A DNA stretch of 64,000 nt from Paraclostridium bifermentans (lineage in GTDB: Bacteria > Bacillota > Clostridia > Peptostreptococcales > Peptostreptococcaceae), in the NCBI RefSeq assembly GCF_019916025.1, contig NZ_CP079738.1, positions 78,042 to 142,041 on the forward strand. The letters are read 5' to 3'. Each line of letters starts with the position of its first letter. The first letter of the stretch is position 1. The position numbers were made by a program, and so were the translations under genes. Shown here one piece after another: positions 7,657 to 16,211 of the stretch. The notes below the pieces were generated by a model. It did no database searches. It had not been told where the DNA came from and saw only the letters and a list, made by a program, of their open reading frames with translations.

Positions 7657-9055
7657 ATTAAGAAAGCAAAGACTTAATAAAAAATTAATTCTATCTTTAG
7701 TATCATTAATAATTCTAGTCGTGATAACCATAGCTGTATCTATAAATAGTGTTTTTGAGAAGAAGTTTGAAGAATATATAATTAAAAATAATAAAAATGA
7801 GGTTTCTAACTTAATAAACTCGATTCAATCAGAATATATGGATGGGAGATGGAACTTATATAGTATAGAAAAAATAGGAGAAAATGCCATAAACAAGGGT
7901 ATATTTATAGATTTATATGATACAGATCAAACACTAATTTGGGGGGCTACGACATATAGCCAAGATAGATGCAACAAAATTATGGGAAACATAGAAAACA
8001 ACATGAATCATACAAGGTCAAATTGGCATGGGAAGTATACGGAACAAACATTTAGTTTAAAAAATTCTAGTGATGAAGTTATTGGATCTGTAAAAATTGG
8101 AACATATGGTACTCTTTATTACATGGATAATGATGTTGATTTTTTAGAAGAAATAAACAAGGTAATTACAATAATCGGTATTTTAATGACTTTAGTAACA
8201 GTATTTATAGCTATACTAATTTCTAACAATATCTCTAAACCAATAGAAGTTGTATCTAATATGGCAAATTTAATGGGAGAGGGCGGTTTTGATAGCAAAA
8301 TTGATTATCAAAGCAATATATACGAAATTGATACTCTTATATCATCCATAAATAATTTATCATTAAAATTAGAAGAACAAGAAAACTTGAGGAAAAGATT
8401 AACTACAGATATATCTCATGAACTCAGAACTCCGCTTACAAATGTACAAACTCATTTAGAAGCAATGATAGATGGAGTTTGGGACCCAAGTATAGAAAGA
8501 CTAAATAGTGTAAATGAAGAAGTAATAAGACTTACTAATTTAGTCAATCAATTAAAAAACTTAGCTAAGTTTGATAGTGAAAAAAATAAACTTAATTTAA
8601 CTGAAGTTAATATAGAGAAACTTATCAAAAATATAGTTTACAACAATCAAGGGTGTGCACTAGAAAAAAACATAAATATAATGATGAATTTAGAAAATAT
8701 AAATGCATATTTGGACAAAGATAAAATTTCACAAGTTGTTGTGAATTTACTTTCGAATGCAATAAGATATACAAACAATGGGGGAAATATATATATTAAT
8801 GCATATGAAGAAAAAGAAAATATTAAAATACATTTTAAAGATGATGGGGTAGGTATTCCAAAGGAAAGTTTAAAGTATATCTTTGAAAGGTTTTACAGAG
8901 TTGATGAGTCTAGAAGCAAAGAAACAGGAGGTATTGGGGTTGGACTTACTATTGTAAAATCAATAATTGATCTACACAAAGGTAAAATAGAGGTTAAAAG
9001 CAAGAAAAATAAAGGAAGTGAATTTATAATTACACTACCAATTATAAGTAATTAA
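7646..9055 (+). CDS. Membrane sensor histidine kinase
   Basis: A 469-aa partner kinase. It starts at TTG 7646 and overlaps the regulator gene by 11 nt, which implies translational coupling. In order: membrane helix (about 12-32), an extracellular sensor of about 130 aa, a second helix (about 172-192), HAMP, a HisKA domain with phospho-accepting His258 in DISHELRTP, and a HATPase with NLLSNAIRYT, DDGVGIP and GGIGVGLTI. All motifs are intact. The signal is unknown. The regulated neighbours point to cell-envelope stress or wall growth. Confidence 0.95.
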   Translation: MGYKLRKQRLNKKLILSLVSLIILVVITIAVSINSVFEKKFEEYIIKNNKNEVSNLINSIQSEYMDGRWNLYSIEKIGENAINKGIFIDLYDTDQTLIWGATTYSQDRCNKIMGNIENNMNHTRSNWHGKYTEQTFSLKNSSDEVIGSVKIGTYGTLYYMDNDVDFLEEINKVITIIGILMTLVTVFIAILISNNISKPIEVVSNMANLMGEGGFDSKIDYQSNIYEIDTLISSINNLSLKLEEQENLRKRLTTDISHELRTPLTNVQTHLEAMIDGVWDPSIERLNSVNEEVIRLTNLVNQLKNLAKFDSEKNKLNLTEVNIEKLIKNIVYNNQGCALEKNINIMMNLENINAYLDKDKISQVVVNLLSNAIRYTNNGGNIYINAYEEKENIKIHFKDDGVGIPKESLKYIFERFYRVDESRSKETGGIGVGLTIVKSIIDLHKGKIEVKSKKNKGSEFIITLPIISN

Positions 9056-9157
9056 AATAATTAAAGTAAATTTAACATCAAATTCACAATTTATTCATAC
9101 TTTTACTCTATTATAATTCCATAAGATATTCTCCTCTTTAACATAGATATAATTTTT

Positions 9158-9197
9158 AAAAATAGGTAAATTCTTAAAAAGGATTTACCTATTTTTT
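9158..9197 (+). terminator. Terminator of the two-component operon
   Basis: AAAAATAGGTAAA and TTTACCTATTTTTT form a stem with a 13-nt loop and T tract, 100 nt after the kinase stop. A single TTTATTCAT at 9090-9098 lies before it. Confidence 0.82.
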
Positions 9198-9231
9198 ATA
9201 AAAATATAGTGGTATTAAAAAAATTTTACAA

Positions 9232-9251
9232 TTTATTCATAATTTATTCAT
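9232..9251 (+). promoter_or_regulatory. Tandem TTTATTCAT response-regulator box 2
   Basis: TTTATTCAT occurs at 9232-9240 and 9243-9251, again with an exact 11-base period, 63 nt before the wall-hydrolase start. It matches box 1 at 6459-6478. A single copy also occurs at 10472-10480, after that gene. Confidence 0.6.
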
Positions 9252-9313
9252 AATTGTTTGATATTCTTTAATAAGTTACAAAAAAGTTACAAATAAATGG
9301 AGGAAGATTAATT

Positions 9314-10438
9314 ATGCTAAAGAGAAAAGTTTTAATACCTATTACTGCAATTATGATAGTATCATCAAGCATGAGTGCATTTGCAAATGAGGATAAAGGA
9401 AGTTCAAAAAGTAAAGATGAATATAAAAAAATAACATATAAGACGGCTAAAGTTAACGCTAAAAAAGGGCTTAATATAAGAAATACACCTAAAGTAGAAG
9501 ATAAGAATAAAATATATGCAGTTCCAAAAGGAACGGAACTTGAAATATTAGGTAAAGACAATGATTGGTACAAAGTTGAACTAGAAAATGAACAATCAGG
9601 ATGGATAAATTCAAATTATGTAGATGTAAAAAACGACTCATTATATATAAGTGCTAACAATGTAAATTTTAGAGAAGAGAAAAATTTACATTCTAAAGTA
9701 TATGAAGTTTTAGAGAAGGATACAAAAGTAGAATTTTTAGAAGATAATGGAGATTGGATAAAGGTTAAGTACAATAATGAAGAAGGATATATATATAGCA
9801 AGTACATAACAAATGAAAAGCCAGTTATAAAAATAAAAGAGGAAGTAGTAAAAGGAGTTACAAGCTCAAGTGTAAATGGAAACACTACTCAACAAATTAG
9901 TAAACCACAAGAGAATGGCAATATTGAACAAAACAATGAAAATAATGAAACTGATGTAATTCAAAATCCATCAGCAAATACTGATAAACCTGAACAAGAT
10001 ATAAATGCTGGAGCAGAAAATAGTAAGCCTGAAGAATCACAAACCCCTCCAGCGAGTAACTCTAGTAAGCAATCTGCAATAGTAGACTTAGCTTATTCGC
10101 AGTTAGGTAAACCTTATGTATGGGGAGCTGAAGGTCCTAATTCTTTTGACTGTTCAGGTCTTATGACTTACATATTTAAAAATGCTGGAGGTATAAATTT
10201 ACCTAGAACATCTAGTCAACAATCTAACTTTGGAACGACTGTAAGCAGATCTGATCTACAGCCAGGAGATTTAATATTCTCGAGTACTGATGGAAGTGGC
10301 GGAGTGAGCCATGTTGGAGTATATGTTGGTAATGGAGAAATGATACATGCACCTAAACCAGGAGATGTTGTAAAGAAAAGCAATATAAATACAAGTTATT
10401 GGAATGGTGCTTATTTATGGGCAAAAAGAGTTATATAA
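9314..10438 (+). CDS. Secreted NlpC/P60 peptidoglycan endopeptidase with two SH3b domains
   Basis: A 374-aa protein with a signal peptide (cleavage near residue 25, SAFA-NE), two bacterial SH3 domains (about 36-97 and 103-160, both with the LNIR/VNFR start), a Gln/Asn/Pro-rich linker and a C-terminal NlpC/P60 domain from about 255. The catalytic Cys280 is in FDCSGL and the His333 in GVSHVGVY. The enzyme cuts peptide stems in cell-wall peptidoglycan. The ribosome site is GGAGGAAG. Its promoter carries the tandem TTTATTCAT box, so control by the two-component system just upstream is likely. Confidence 0.95.
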   Translation: MLKRKVLIPITAIMIVSSSMSAFANEDKGSSKSKDEYKKITYKTAKVNAKKGLNIRNTPKVEDKNKIYAVPKGTELEILGKDNDWYKVELENEQSGWINSNYVDVKNDSLYISANNVNFREEKNLHSKVYEVLEKDTKVEFLEDNGDWIKVKYNNEEGYIYSKYITNEKPVIKIKEEVVKGVTSSSVNGNTTQQISKPQENGNIEQNNENNETDVIQNPSANTDKPEQDINAGAENSKPEESQTPPASNSSKQSAIVDLAYSQLGKPYVWGAEGPNSFDCSGLMTYIFKNAGGINLPRTSSQQSNFGTTVSRSDLQPGDLIFSSTDGSGGVSHVGVYVGNGEMIHAPKPGDVVKKSNINTSYWNGAYLWAKRVI

Positions 10439-10580
10439 TTTGCAATTGATGTATTTTATGAAGAATTAAAATTTATTCATACATAAATTTTAAAATATAA
10501 ACAATACTATAGATAAACCTTAAAATTTTGTTCTATATTGTAACCTCATTAAATTTTTTAAAGTTATATAAATATTAGAA

Positions 10581-10626
10581 AATAGTTAAGGAGTATTTGT
10601 AACTAAATATTCCTTAACTATTTTTA
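10581..10626 (+). terminator. Intrinsic terminator downstream of the wall hydrolase
   Basis: AGTTAAGGA and TCCTTAACT pair, with further inner pairing, followed by TTTTT. It lies between the hydrolase and the converging acetyltransferase gene. Confidence 0.75.
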
Positions 10627-10657
10627 TGTGGTATTATTCAAATAAAATTTTTTATTA

Positions 10658-11182
10658 TTAATTAGATAAATATTCTGATTTTAATAAATCTAGTGTAATG
10701 AAATTACTATCAATATCAACTTCTTTAAAACCAGCACTTTTATGACCCTTTATAGCACTTTTTCTATCTAAAGGAATTACATTTCTTAAAACCCTCACAT
10801 CAAAGTCATTGAATGCAGTAGCTGCAAGTTTTAATAAACCTTTAGTGCAATATCCTCTACATCTATGCTTACTCTCTATAACTATTCCTATGCGGTGTAA
10901 ATCATTTGAGGGATCATAGTAAAAGCATACATCACCTACAAACTCATCAGTTTTGATATTTAAAATATAAGCATAGTACATATTTACTCTTTCAGATATC
11001 CACTTAGAATACCATTCACTCCAATACTTTTTAGAAAAATCAATACAACCTGTTTCGTTATTATAGTTTTCAATTCCAAGATTATAACCTTTATTGTAAG
11101 ACATGGTATCTTCCTGAGATAAAATTAGTTGTCTGTACTTAAGTTCTTCAAATGATGGAACATGTAAAATCAACTTGTTCAT
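10658..11182 (-). CDS. GNAT acetyltransferase, RimJ/RimL-like
   Basis: A 174-aa protein of the GNAT fold. The acetyl-CoA loop is seen as RIGIVIESKHRCRGYCTKGL (about 114-133), with the strand FVGDVCFYYD before it and RNVIPLDRKSAIKGHKSAGF after it. Members acetylate ribosomal proteins, antibiotics or small amines; the substrate is unknown. The start at 11182 is the first ATG. It is 30 nt after the DUF3021 gene and may be the last gene of that LytTR operon. Confidence 0.85.
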   Translation of the reverse strand: MNKLILHVPSFEELKYRQLILSQEDTMSYNKGYNLGIENYNNETGCIDFSKKYWSEWYSKWISERVNMYYAYILNIKTDEFVGDVCFYYDPSNDLHRIGIVIESKHRCRGYCTKGLLKLAATAFNDFDVRVLRNVIPLDRKSAIKGHKSAGFKEVDIDSNFITLDLLKSEYLSN

Positions 11183-11212
11183 AATGTAGAATTCCCCCTT
11201 TTAAAGTTATAA

Positions 11213-11626
11213 TTATTTTTTTAATAAATTATTTAGTTCTTCAGATGTTTTTGCATTATCCCACTTTGAGTAAAAATAAAAACCAATAACATGACCTATT
11301 ATTGTAAGTATAAAAATATATAATATCCATGGTTTTATAAAAATAAACATATCTGGTGAAAATAACCATACAGTTATAATTCCTCCAAGTGTATTTATAA
11401 TAGATGATATAGCAATCTTATTAAAAGCTTTAAGTGATGAGAAATTCCATAAAGCAGGATACATTACTCCAAATATAATTGCAGAAATAGCACATATACA
11501 AACTAAGTTCCAGGTATATTTAACGGATAATGATACATCTCCTAAAAATATAGAAATTAATAACAAGACCCATATAAATGTTAGTGAAAATATTTGAAAA
11601 AAAGATGATTTAAATTGTTTAATCAT
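11213..11626 (-). CDS. DUF3021 four-helix membrane protein
   Basis: A 137-aa protein with four predicted membrane helices (about 13-29, 38-57, 68-90 and 96-116) and a short charged tail. It matches the DUF3021 family, which is typically encoded next to LytTR regulators, as here. Its start overlaps the LytTR stop by 4 nt (ATGA), so translation is coupled. Such membrane partners are thought to restrain the regulator. A near copy of this gene pair lies at 59956-60812. Confidence 0.85.
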   Translation of the reverse strand: MIKQFKSSFFQIFSLTFIWVLLLISIFLGDVSLSVKYTWNLVCICAISAIIFGVMYPALWNFSSLKAFNKIAISSIINTLGGIITVWLFSPDMFIFIKPWILYIFILTIIGHVIGFYFYSKWDNAKTSEELNNLLKK

Positions 11627-12063
11627 AATAGTCTCTCCTTTATTATTTTTACATAATGTCTATTTACAAAGTGAAATGAGCCATCACTAAGTATTACTTC
11701 TAATCTTGCATTTGGGGCAGATGAAAACTCTTTAACTTCATTTAGATTAATAATTGTTTGATTGTTGATTTTCACAAAACTTTTATAGTTTAGACTTTCT
11801 ATTTCTTTTAGTCGTTTATTTATCAAATAAAGTTCTTTAGATTTCATTTTTACACAACACATATTACCTTCTGACTGAAATTCTAATATATCGTTGATAT
11901 TTACTTTGGTTTTGCTATTATTTTTAGTATTTATAACTGTTATTTTTGAAATTTGTCTTATGTAGCTTTCTAAATCATGTCCAAGGTTTACATTTTCAGG
12001 ACAAACCTTAATTTCTACTTCATCTCTGCTTAAAATCTTATCTATCAAAATATTAATTTTCAT
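11623..12063 (-). CDS. LytTR-family DNA-binding regulator
   Basis: A 146-aa protein with a short N-terminal region and a LytTR domain (about 50-146). Recognisable blocks are DILEFQSEGN, the SFVKINNQTIINLNEV core and NRHYVKIIKERL at the end. There is no receiver domain. It binds direct repeats near its own promoter in studied relatives. The ribosome site is AAAGGAG. It is the first gene of an operon with the DUF3021 protein. It likely autoregulates and controls membrane-stress genes, by family analogy. Confidence 0.92.
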   Translation of the reverse strand: MKINILIDKILSRDEVEIKVCPENVNLGHDLESYIRQISKITVINTKNNSKTKVNINDILEFQSEGNMCCVKMKSKELYLINKRLKEIESLNYKSFVKINNQTIINLNEVKEFSSAPNARLEVILSDGSFHFVNRHYVKIIKERLL

Positions 12064-12367
12064 ATTTAACTCCTTTCTTGATTTAAATATACTATCAAAA
12101 AGTTTAATTATCTACAGATTTGTGTTTTGGTGCACTTTTTAATAACACAGTTACATACAATAATAATTTTTATATAGAGAATAATACATTTTAAATAATT
12201 AAATTGGAGTGAAATAAATGAATATAGGAGTAATATAGCGAAGTTATAAATTAGCTAAATAGAAAAATTTAAATTAGAGAGTGTGAGAAGGTATTTTGAT
12301 TATTTATAGAAATATAGGGTAGTAAAGTATACTAATATTATTTTATAAAAGGTTGGGGTGATGGTAT
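12064..12367. other. Divergent promoter region
   Basis: A 304-base gap between the LytTR operon (minus) and an acetyltransferase gene (plus). It is AT-rich with several possible -10 elements. A short ATG (12219) leads to only six codons. I see no structured RNA or repeat. Confidence 0.4.
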
Positions 12368-12904
12368 ATGTATAGTTTATTTAATGAATTTAAAGAAATA
12401 GAGTCTGATAAGTACCTTTTGAGAAAGATAGCATATTCAGATTCAAGAGATATCTTGGAAATGTATTCAGATGAGGATGTTATGAAGTTTAACTCAGGTC
12501 AAAAAATTAGTTATATAGAAGACATTATAAAGCTTATTGACATTATAGATAAGGGATTTGAAAAAAAGTGGTTTATAAGATGGGGAGTAATTGAAAAAAG
12601 TACTAATAAATATTTAGGAGATCTTGCTCTACACCATTTTGATGAAAATGAAAATAAAGTTCAAATTGGCTATATGTTAAAGAAAGCTCACTGGAACAAA
12701 GGAATCATGAGTGAAGCCGCTCCATTATTAATTAACCATGTAAGTGAAAGTACACCTGTTCAAACAATCGAAGCCCATATATATCCTCAAAATACAGCAT
12801 CTATAAAGCTAGCAGAAAAATTAGGCTTTAAATTTAAAGAATTATCAAGTGATGATAAGGACAAAAATAAAGTTAGAGTTATTTATTCGATGAAATTAAG
12901 GTAG
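12368..12904 (+). CDS. GNAT acetyltransferase, RimJ-like
   Basis: A 178-aa GNAT protein of the RimJ/RimL type. It has DKYLLRKIAYSD at the N-terminus, YLGDLALHHFDENENKVQIGY in the middle, the acetyl-CoA segment KKAHWNKGIMSEA, and EAHIYPQNTASIKLAEKLGF near the end. These are the usual motifs in order and length. The acceptor is unknown. The start follows GGTTGGGGTGATGGTAT at 12368. It stands alone, with a hairpin after the stop. Confidence 0.88.
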   Translation: MYSLFNEFKEIESDKYLLRKIAYSDSRDILEMYSDEDVMKFNSGQKISYIEDIIKLIDIIDKGFEKKWFIRWGVIEKSTNKYLGDLALHHFDENENKVQIGYMLKKAHWNKGIMSEAAPLLINHVSESTPVQTIEAHIYPQNTASIKLAEKLGFKFKELSSDDKDKNKVRVIYSMKLR

Positions 12905-12935
12905 ATACTTTAAGGTATATAAAATAATGTATATT

Positions 12936-12986
12936 ACATCATTCATATTAAGATATTTATTTTGATTTATATAATATGAATGATGT
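12936..12986. repeat. Inverted repeat after the acetyltransferase gene
   Basis: Arms 12936-12950 and 12972-12986 are complementary (ACATCATTCATATTA and its partner), 15 bp with a 21-nt loop. No long T tract follows, so the termination function is uncertain. Confidence 0.5.
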
Positions 12987-13027
12987 TTAATAATTAAAAT
13001 TTTATCCAATTTTACTTCCTTGAACCT

Positions 13028-13348
13028 TTAAATCTTATATTTATCAAATATCTTATTACTAAAACTAACATTTTTAGAAAAGTAAATTAACCAAACTAAA
13101 AATGCTATCCAAAAACACCAATTAGATATAAATAAACATCCAATTCCTCCTATCAAAAATATTAGGCCATAGTTAAAAAATGTATTTCTAAAATCTTTAC
13201 TTAATTTTACTTCATCATAATATTTTCTTTTATCTTTAGAAATTAAATTATATCCACCGATCAAAATACACGCTTTATCTTTAAATATAAAAAATATAAA
13301 TGATATTATAAAAAATATTCCTGCCATAGATAAAGAACTATAAAACAT
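13028..13348 (-). CDS. DUF3784-type small membrane protein
   Basis: A 106-aa protein. The chosen start is ATG 13348, because GGGGAG lies 8 nt before it; an upstream start at 13399 lacks a ribosome site. It has an N-terminal helix, the conserved GGYNLISKDKRKYYD block typical of DUF3784 (about residues 30-44), and two closely spaced helices (about 59-94). Function unknown. It is a single-gene unit. Confidence 0.7.
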   Translation of the reverse strand: MFYSSLSMAGIFFIISFIFFIFKDKACILIGGYNLISKDKRKYYDEVKLSKDFRNTFFNYGLIFLIGGIGCLFISNWCFWIAFLVWLIYFSKNVSFSNKIFDKYKI

Positions 13349-13549
13349 TCTAAATTCTCCCCTTTTGTACATTAAAATTTTTCGAAATAGTATATACAAT
13401 GATTATAGCGATTTTAAATAAGAAATAGAGTATTAAATATATTAAGAAATCTTAATAGTGTTTTTATATAAAAGTATATATCTTAACAACAAATTTATAT
13501 GGATTTTAATAAAATATTATTAAATAAAATATAAGGGGGGGATATCAAT

Positions 13550-13867
13550 ATGTTATCCAAAGAAACTAGGTTAGACTCATTTAAATTAAATATAAGAAAT
13601 GCAGTAAATAGTCTACAAAATAATGATTTTAACAATGCAAAGGAACATATACTTTCAGCTATTATGGCAAATTTTAATGCTGCTGAACCACATAATTTAT
13701 TTGGCATTTACTATGAATTACAAGGTAATTTAGGGTTGGCTAGAAAGCATTATAGGGCATCTATATGTTTAAATCAAACACTAGAGTGTGCAAACAGAAA
13801 TTTAGAAAGAGTTTGTATGCTTAAGTATGTATGTAGTCAAGAATATATAGATTATGGAGAGCTATGA
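13550..13867 (+). CDS. Small TPR-repeat protein
   Basis: A 105-aa protein of helical pairs. AVNSLQNNDFNNAKEHILSA and PHNLFGIYYELQGNLGLARK are the first and second tetratricopeptide helices, with a third pair at RASICLNQTLECANRNL. It probably mediates protein contacts in the cytoplasm. The partner is unknown. The ribosome site is GGGGGGG at 13536-13542, before ATG 13550. It stands alone and is followed by three hairpins. Confidence 0.75.
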   Translation: MLSKETRLDSFKLNIRNAVNSLQNNDFNNAKEHILSAIMANFNAAEPHNLFGIYYELQGNLGLARKHYRASICLNQTLECANRNLERVCMLKYVCSQEYIDYGEL

Positions 13868-14152
13868 ATAGCATAAAAAATAATCCAGCACAAATGAGAG
13901 TAAAAGTACTGGATTAAATATAATGTATAACTAAGTCACATATAAATAAACCTTAGTTATACATATTAACATATTCATAAATTTTATTATTGATTCATAA
14001 AATTTATGAACTTTACAAGTTTAATTAACTAATATTAATAAGAGCATTAAAAAAGAGTATATATATCTAAATTAATAAAATCAATTTAGATATATATACT
14101 CTTTTTTAGATAGTCAGACTATAAATTTAGAACTTAAGCAATGTACATTAAA
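13868..14152. other. Gap with three successive inverted repeats and a terminator
   Basis: TAATCCAG/CTGGATTA (13881-13916) and ATGTATAACTAAG/CTTAGTTATACAT (13923-13965) form two hairpins without T tracts. A strong terminator-like stem lies at 14050-14107: AAAAAGAGTATATATATC and its complement, with T runs on both sides. The first two could stabilise the 3' end of the TPR mRNA. Confidence 0.6.
14050..14107. terminator. Bidirectional intrinsic terminator
   Basis: Arms of 24 nt (14050-14073 and its complement to 14107) with a 9-nt loop and A/T runs at both ends, between a plus-strand TPR gene and a minus-strand small peptide gene. Confidence 0.88.
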
Positions 14153-14239
14153 TTATCTATCCTTTTGATAAAGGGTATAAACATTATAAATACTTAACAA
14201 AATAGCGAAAACTAATAAGATTAATTGTTTTGCACTCAT
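14153..14239 (-). CDS. 28-aa hydrophobic peptide
   Basis: ATG 14239 follows GAGGTGG at a spacing of 6 nt, and the stop is TAA at 14153. The peptide (MSAKQLILLVFAILLSIYNV, then YTLYQKDR) is one membrane helix with a basic tail. It resembles small membrane peptides or type I toxin-like peptides in size and layout, but it lacks a recognised family. The terminator at 14050-14107 lies after it. Confidence 0.55.
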   Translation of the reverse strand: MSAKQLILLVFAILLSIYNVYTLYQKDR

Positions 14240-14388
14240 TTTACCACCTCAATAAAATATATAATTATATATTTTATTTTAAATCTATGTACAAGTAAAG
14301 GAAACAAAATGTTACACAAATTTAAAATTAACGACAAAAACATCGTATTTTCCTGTTTTTGCAATTAGATTAATTAAAATTAAATACT

Positions 14389-14892
14389 CTAATGTAGTAT
14401 TTTCAAGTGTTGTAAGATTTTATATCCATCACTTGAAAACCCGACATAGGGTCTATAAGTGTATTTAATTGGAAAAATTGTAAATAAAAATTGGCTAAAA
14501 CTAAAAATAAATATTCCATTATAAACCTTCATTAAAAAGTACGATAGATGATAATTATCTAAAATTATAAAAAATCGAAAAGCAATTAATAAAGATATAA
14601 GGGGTCCAGCGGCATTCATTAAAATTGATTTTAAATTATTATACATTGGATTCCAATTTACACAACCATACGATATATCAATTAAGGATGAATAACCATT
14701 AAAATAAATAGTTAACCTACCAAATCTAAACTTTTTATTTAAACTAGCTGTTCCTATATAAATACTTACAACATCATCTGTAAGTATTAATGCGGAAATT
14801 GCATGACCTAACTCATGAAATAAAACTAAAATTGGCATTGATAAAATATATATGATTGGATAAATTAAAAAATCTAAGCAACGTAAACTCAT
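14389..14892 (-). CDS. M50-like site-2 membrane metalloprotease
   Basis: A 167-aa polytopic protein. The zinc motif HELGH (FHELGHAISAL, residues 26-30) lies in the second hydrophobic segment. NAAGPLISLL near 84-93 matches the conserved NxxGP block of the M50 family, but the usual second ligand motif (NLLPxxxLDG) is not clear, since the C-terminus has FPIKYTYRPYVGFSSDG. It is short for a typical S2P. It may be a small divergent member or a PDZ-less protease. The ribosome site is AAGGGGTGG. Confidence 0.7.
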   Translation of the reverse strand: MSLRCLDFLIYPIIYILSMPILVLFHELGHAISALILTDDVVSIYIGTASLNKKFRFGRLTIYFNGYSSLIDISYGCVNWNPMYNNLKSILMNAAGPLISLLIAFRFFIILDNYHLSYFLMKVYNGIFIFSFSQFLFTIFPIKYTYRPYVGFSSDGYKILQHLKILH

Positions 14893-15002
14893 ATTTCCAC
14901 CCCTTAGATAATTATATTATCAACCATTCAAATACTATTCCGGAAAATATACATTGATAAAAATCTAACTAACTATTAAGAAATTTAATTATATGTATTG
15001 AA

Positions 15003-15063
15003 AATTGCAATTTTTAATATGCAAAATTTGATGATAGTATATTTATAAACAGAAAGCGCTTTC
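15003..15063 (+). promoter_or_regulatory. asr1 promoter region with cre-like palindrome
   Basis: GAAAGCGCTTTC at 15052-15063 is a perfect 12-bp palindrome fitting the CcpA cre core. AATTGCAATT at 15003-15012 and GATGATAGTATAT precede it. The same three-part order occurs before gdh, ending in a cre-like site at 18251-18264. CcpA control is inferred. Confidence 0.6.
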
Positions 15064-15179
15064 GAACTTTTAAAATTTTAAATTAAATTAGAAAACTTTT
15101 TACCAATATAGACGAGAAGTATCCAAAAATTTATGAGACTTTCAATCATAAGTTATTTTAATACTTGGAGGAAATTAAC

Positions 15180-16211
15180 ATGAGCTACAAATTAAAATTA
15201 CAAGAGGTTAATGATTTATTTAATGAATTAAAAAAAGAGTACATAATTTATGCTCCAAAGAGATTTGAGAAGCAAGGAAGATACTCAGATACAGATATAA
15301 TTAAGTATGATGAAATAAATTCTGTTGAAGAAATTGTATTTAAAGAAAAATCAACTTATCCTGCAAAGGAAGTTATTACTCCTATATCACAAACTCTATA
15401 TTATTTTATAGAAAATGAATTTAGAGAAAGTACTATGAAAAGTCAAAAGAAAATTTTAATCTTTGCAAGACCTTGTGATATAAATGCTCAAAAAAGACAA
15501 GACAATATATACCTTAAAAATGGAAACTTTGAAGATATATTCTATAAAAGAGTAAGAGATAAAGTTAAGTTTATATGTATGGAGTGTACTGAAGGATGGG
15601 ATACTTGTTTCTGTGTATCAATGAATAGCAATACAGTAGATGACTATAGTTTAGCAGTAAGATTTAATGATGATAATCTACTGTTTAATGTTAAAGACAA
15701 TTCTTTTAGTAAATATTTTGAAGATAAGAAAAAAGATGAATTTGAACTTCAATTTATTAAAGAAAATAAAATAAAAGTAGAAATTCCAGAAATAGATAAT
15801 ATAGAAATTTTAAATAAATTAAAAACTCATAAAATGTGGGAAGAGTACAATAAAAGATGTATTCAATGCGGAAGTTGCACCATAGCTTGTAGTACATGTA
15901 CATGCTTTACAACAACAGATATAGTTCATGACGCAGAAAGTAACATTGGAGAAAGAAAAAGAATTCAAGCATCTTGTCATGTAGATGGATTTGATGAAAT
16001 GGCAGGAGGTCATGTATTTAGAAAAACAGCTGGAGATAAGATGAGATATAAAGTAATGCATAAAATACACGATTACAAAGCTGAATTTGGAAATGAACAT
16101 ATGTGTGTAGGATGTGGTAGATGTACAGATCGATGCCCAGAGAATATATCTATTACAGCTACTATAAACAAGGTTTCAAAAGCTGTTAAAGAACTAAAGG
16201 AGGAGAAGTAA
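15180..16211 (+). CDS. asrA: Anaerobic sulfite reductase subunit A (set 1)
   Basis: A 343-aa iron-sulfur subunit. ATG 15180 is chosen because GGAGG lies 7 nt before it; a TTG at 15165 is upstream and lacks a site. Two ferredoxin-type clusters lie near the C-terminus: CIQCGSCTIACSTCTC near 225-240 and CVGCGRCTDRCP near 301-312. AsrA passes electrons to AsrC. The complex reduces sulfite to sulfide with NADH. The stop abuts asrB, with no gap. A second copy is at 31202-32212. Confidence 0.95.
   Translation: MSYKLKLQEVNDLFNELKKEYIIYAPKRFEKQGRYSDTDIIKYDEINSVEEIVFKEKSTYPAKEVITPISQTLYYFIENEFRESTMKSQKKILIFARPCDINAQKRQDNIYLKNGNFEDIFYKRVRDKVKFICMECTEGWDTCFCVSMNSNTVDDYSLAVRFNDDNLLFNVKDNSFSKYFEDKKKDEFELQFIKENKIKVEIPEIDNIEILNKLKTHKMWEEYNKRCIQCGSCTIACSTCTCFTTTDIVHDAESNIGERKRIQASCHVDGFDEMAGGHVFRKTAGDKMRYKVMHKIHDYKAEFGNEHMCVGCGRCTDRCPENISITATINKVSKAVKELKEEK

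Noticed and set aside
15165..15179. TTG start of asrA1 five codons upstream
   Set aside because: The TTG overlaps the ribosome site (GGAGG), which instead places the ATG at 15180 as start.
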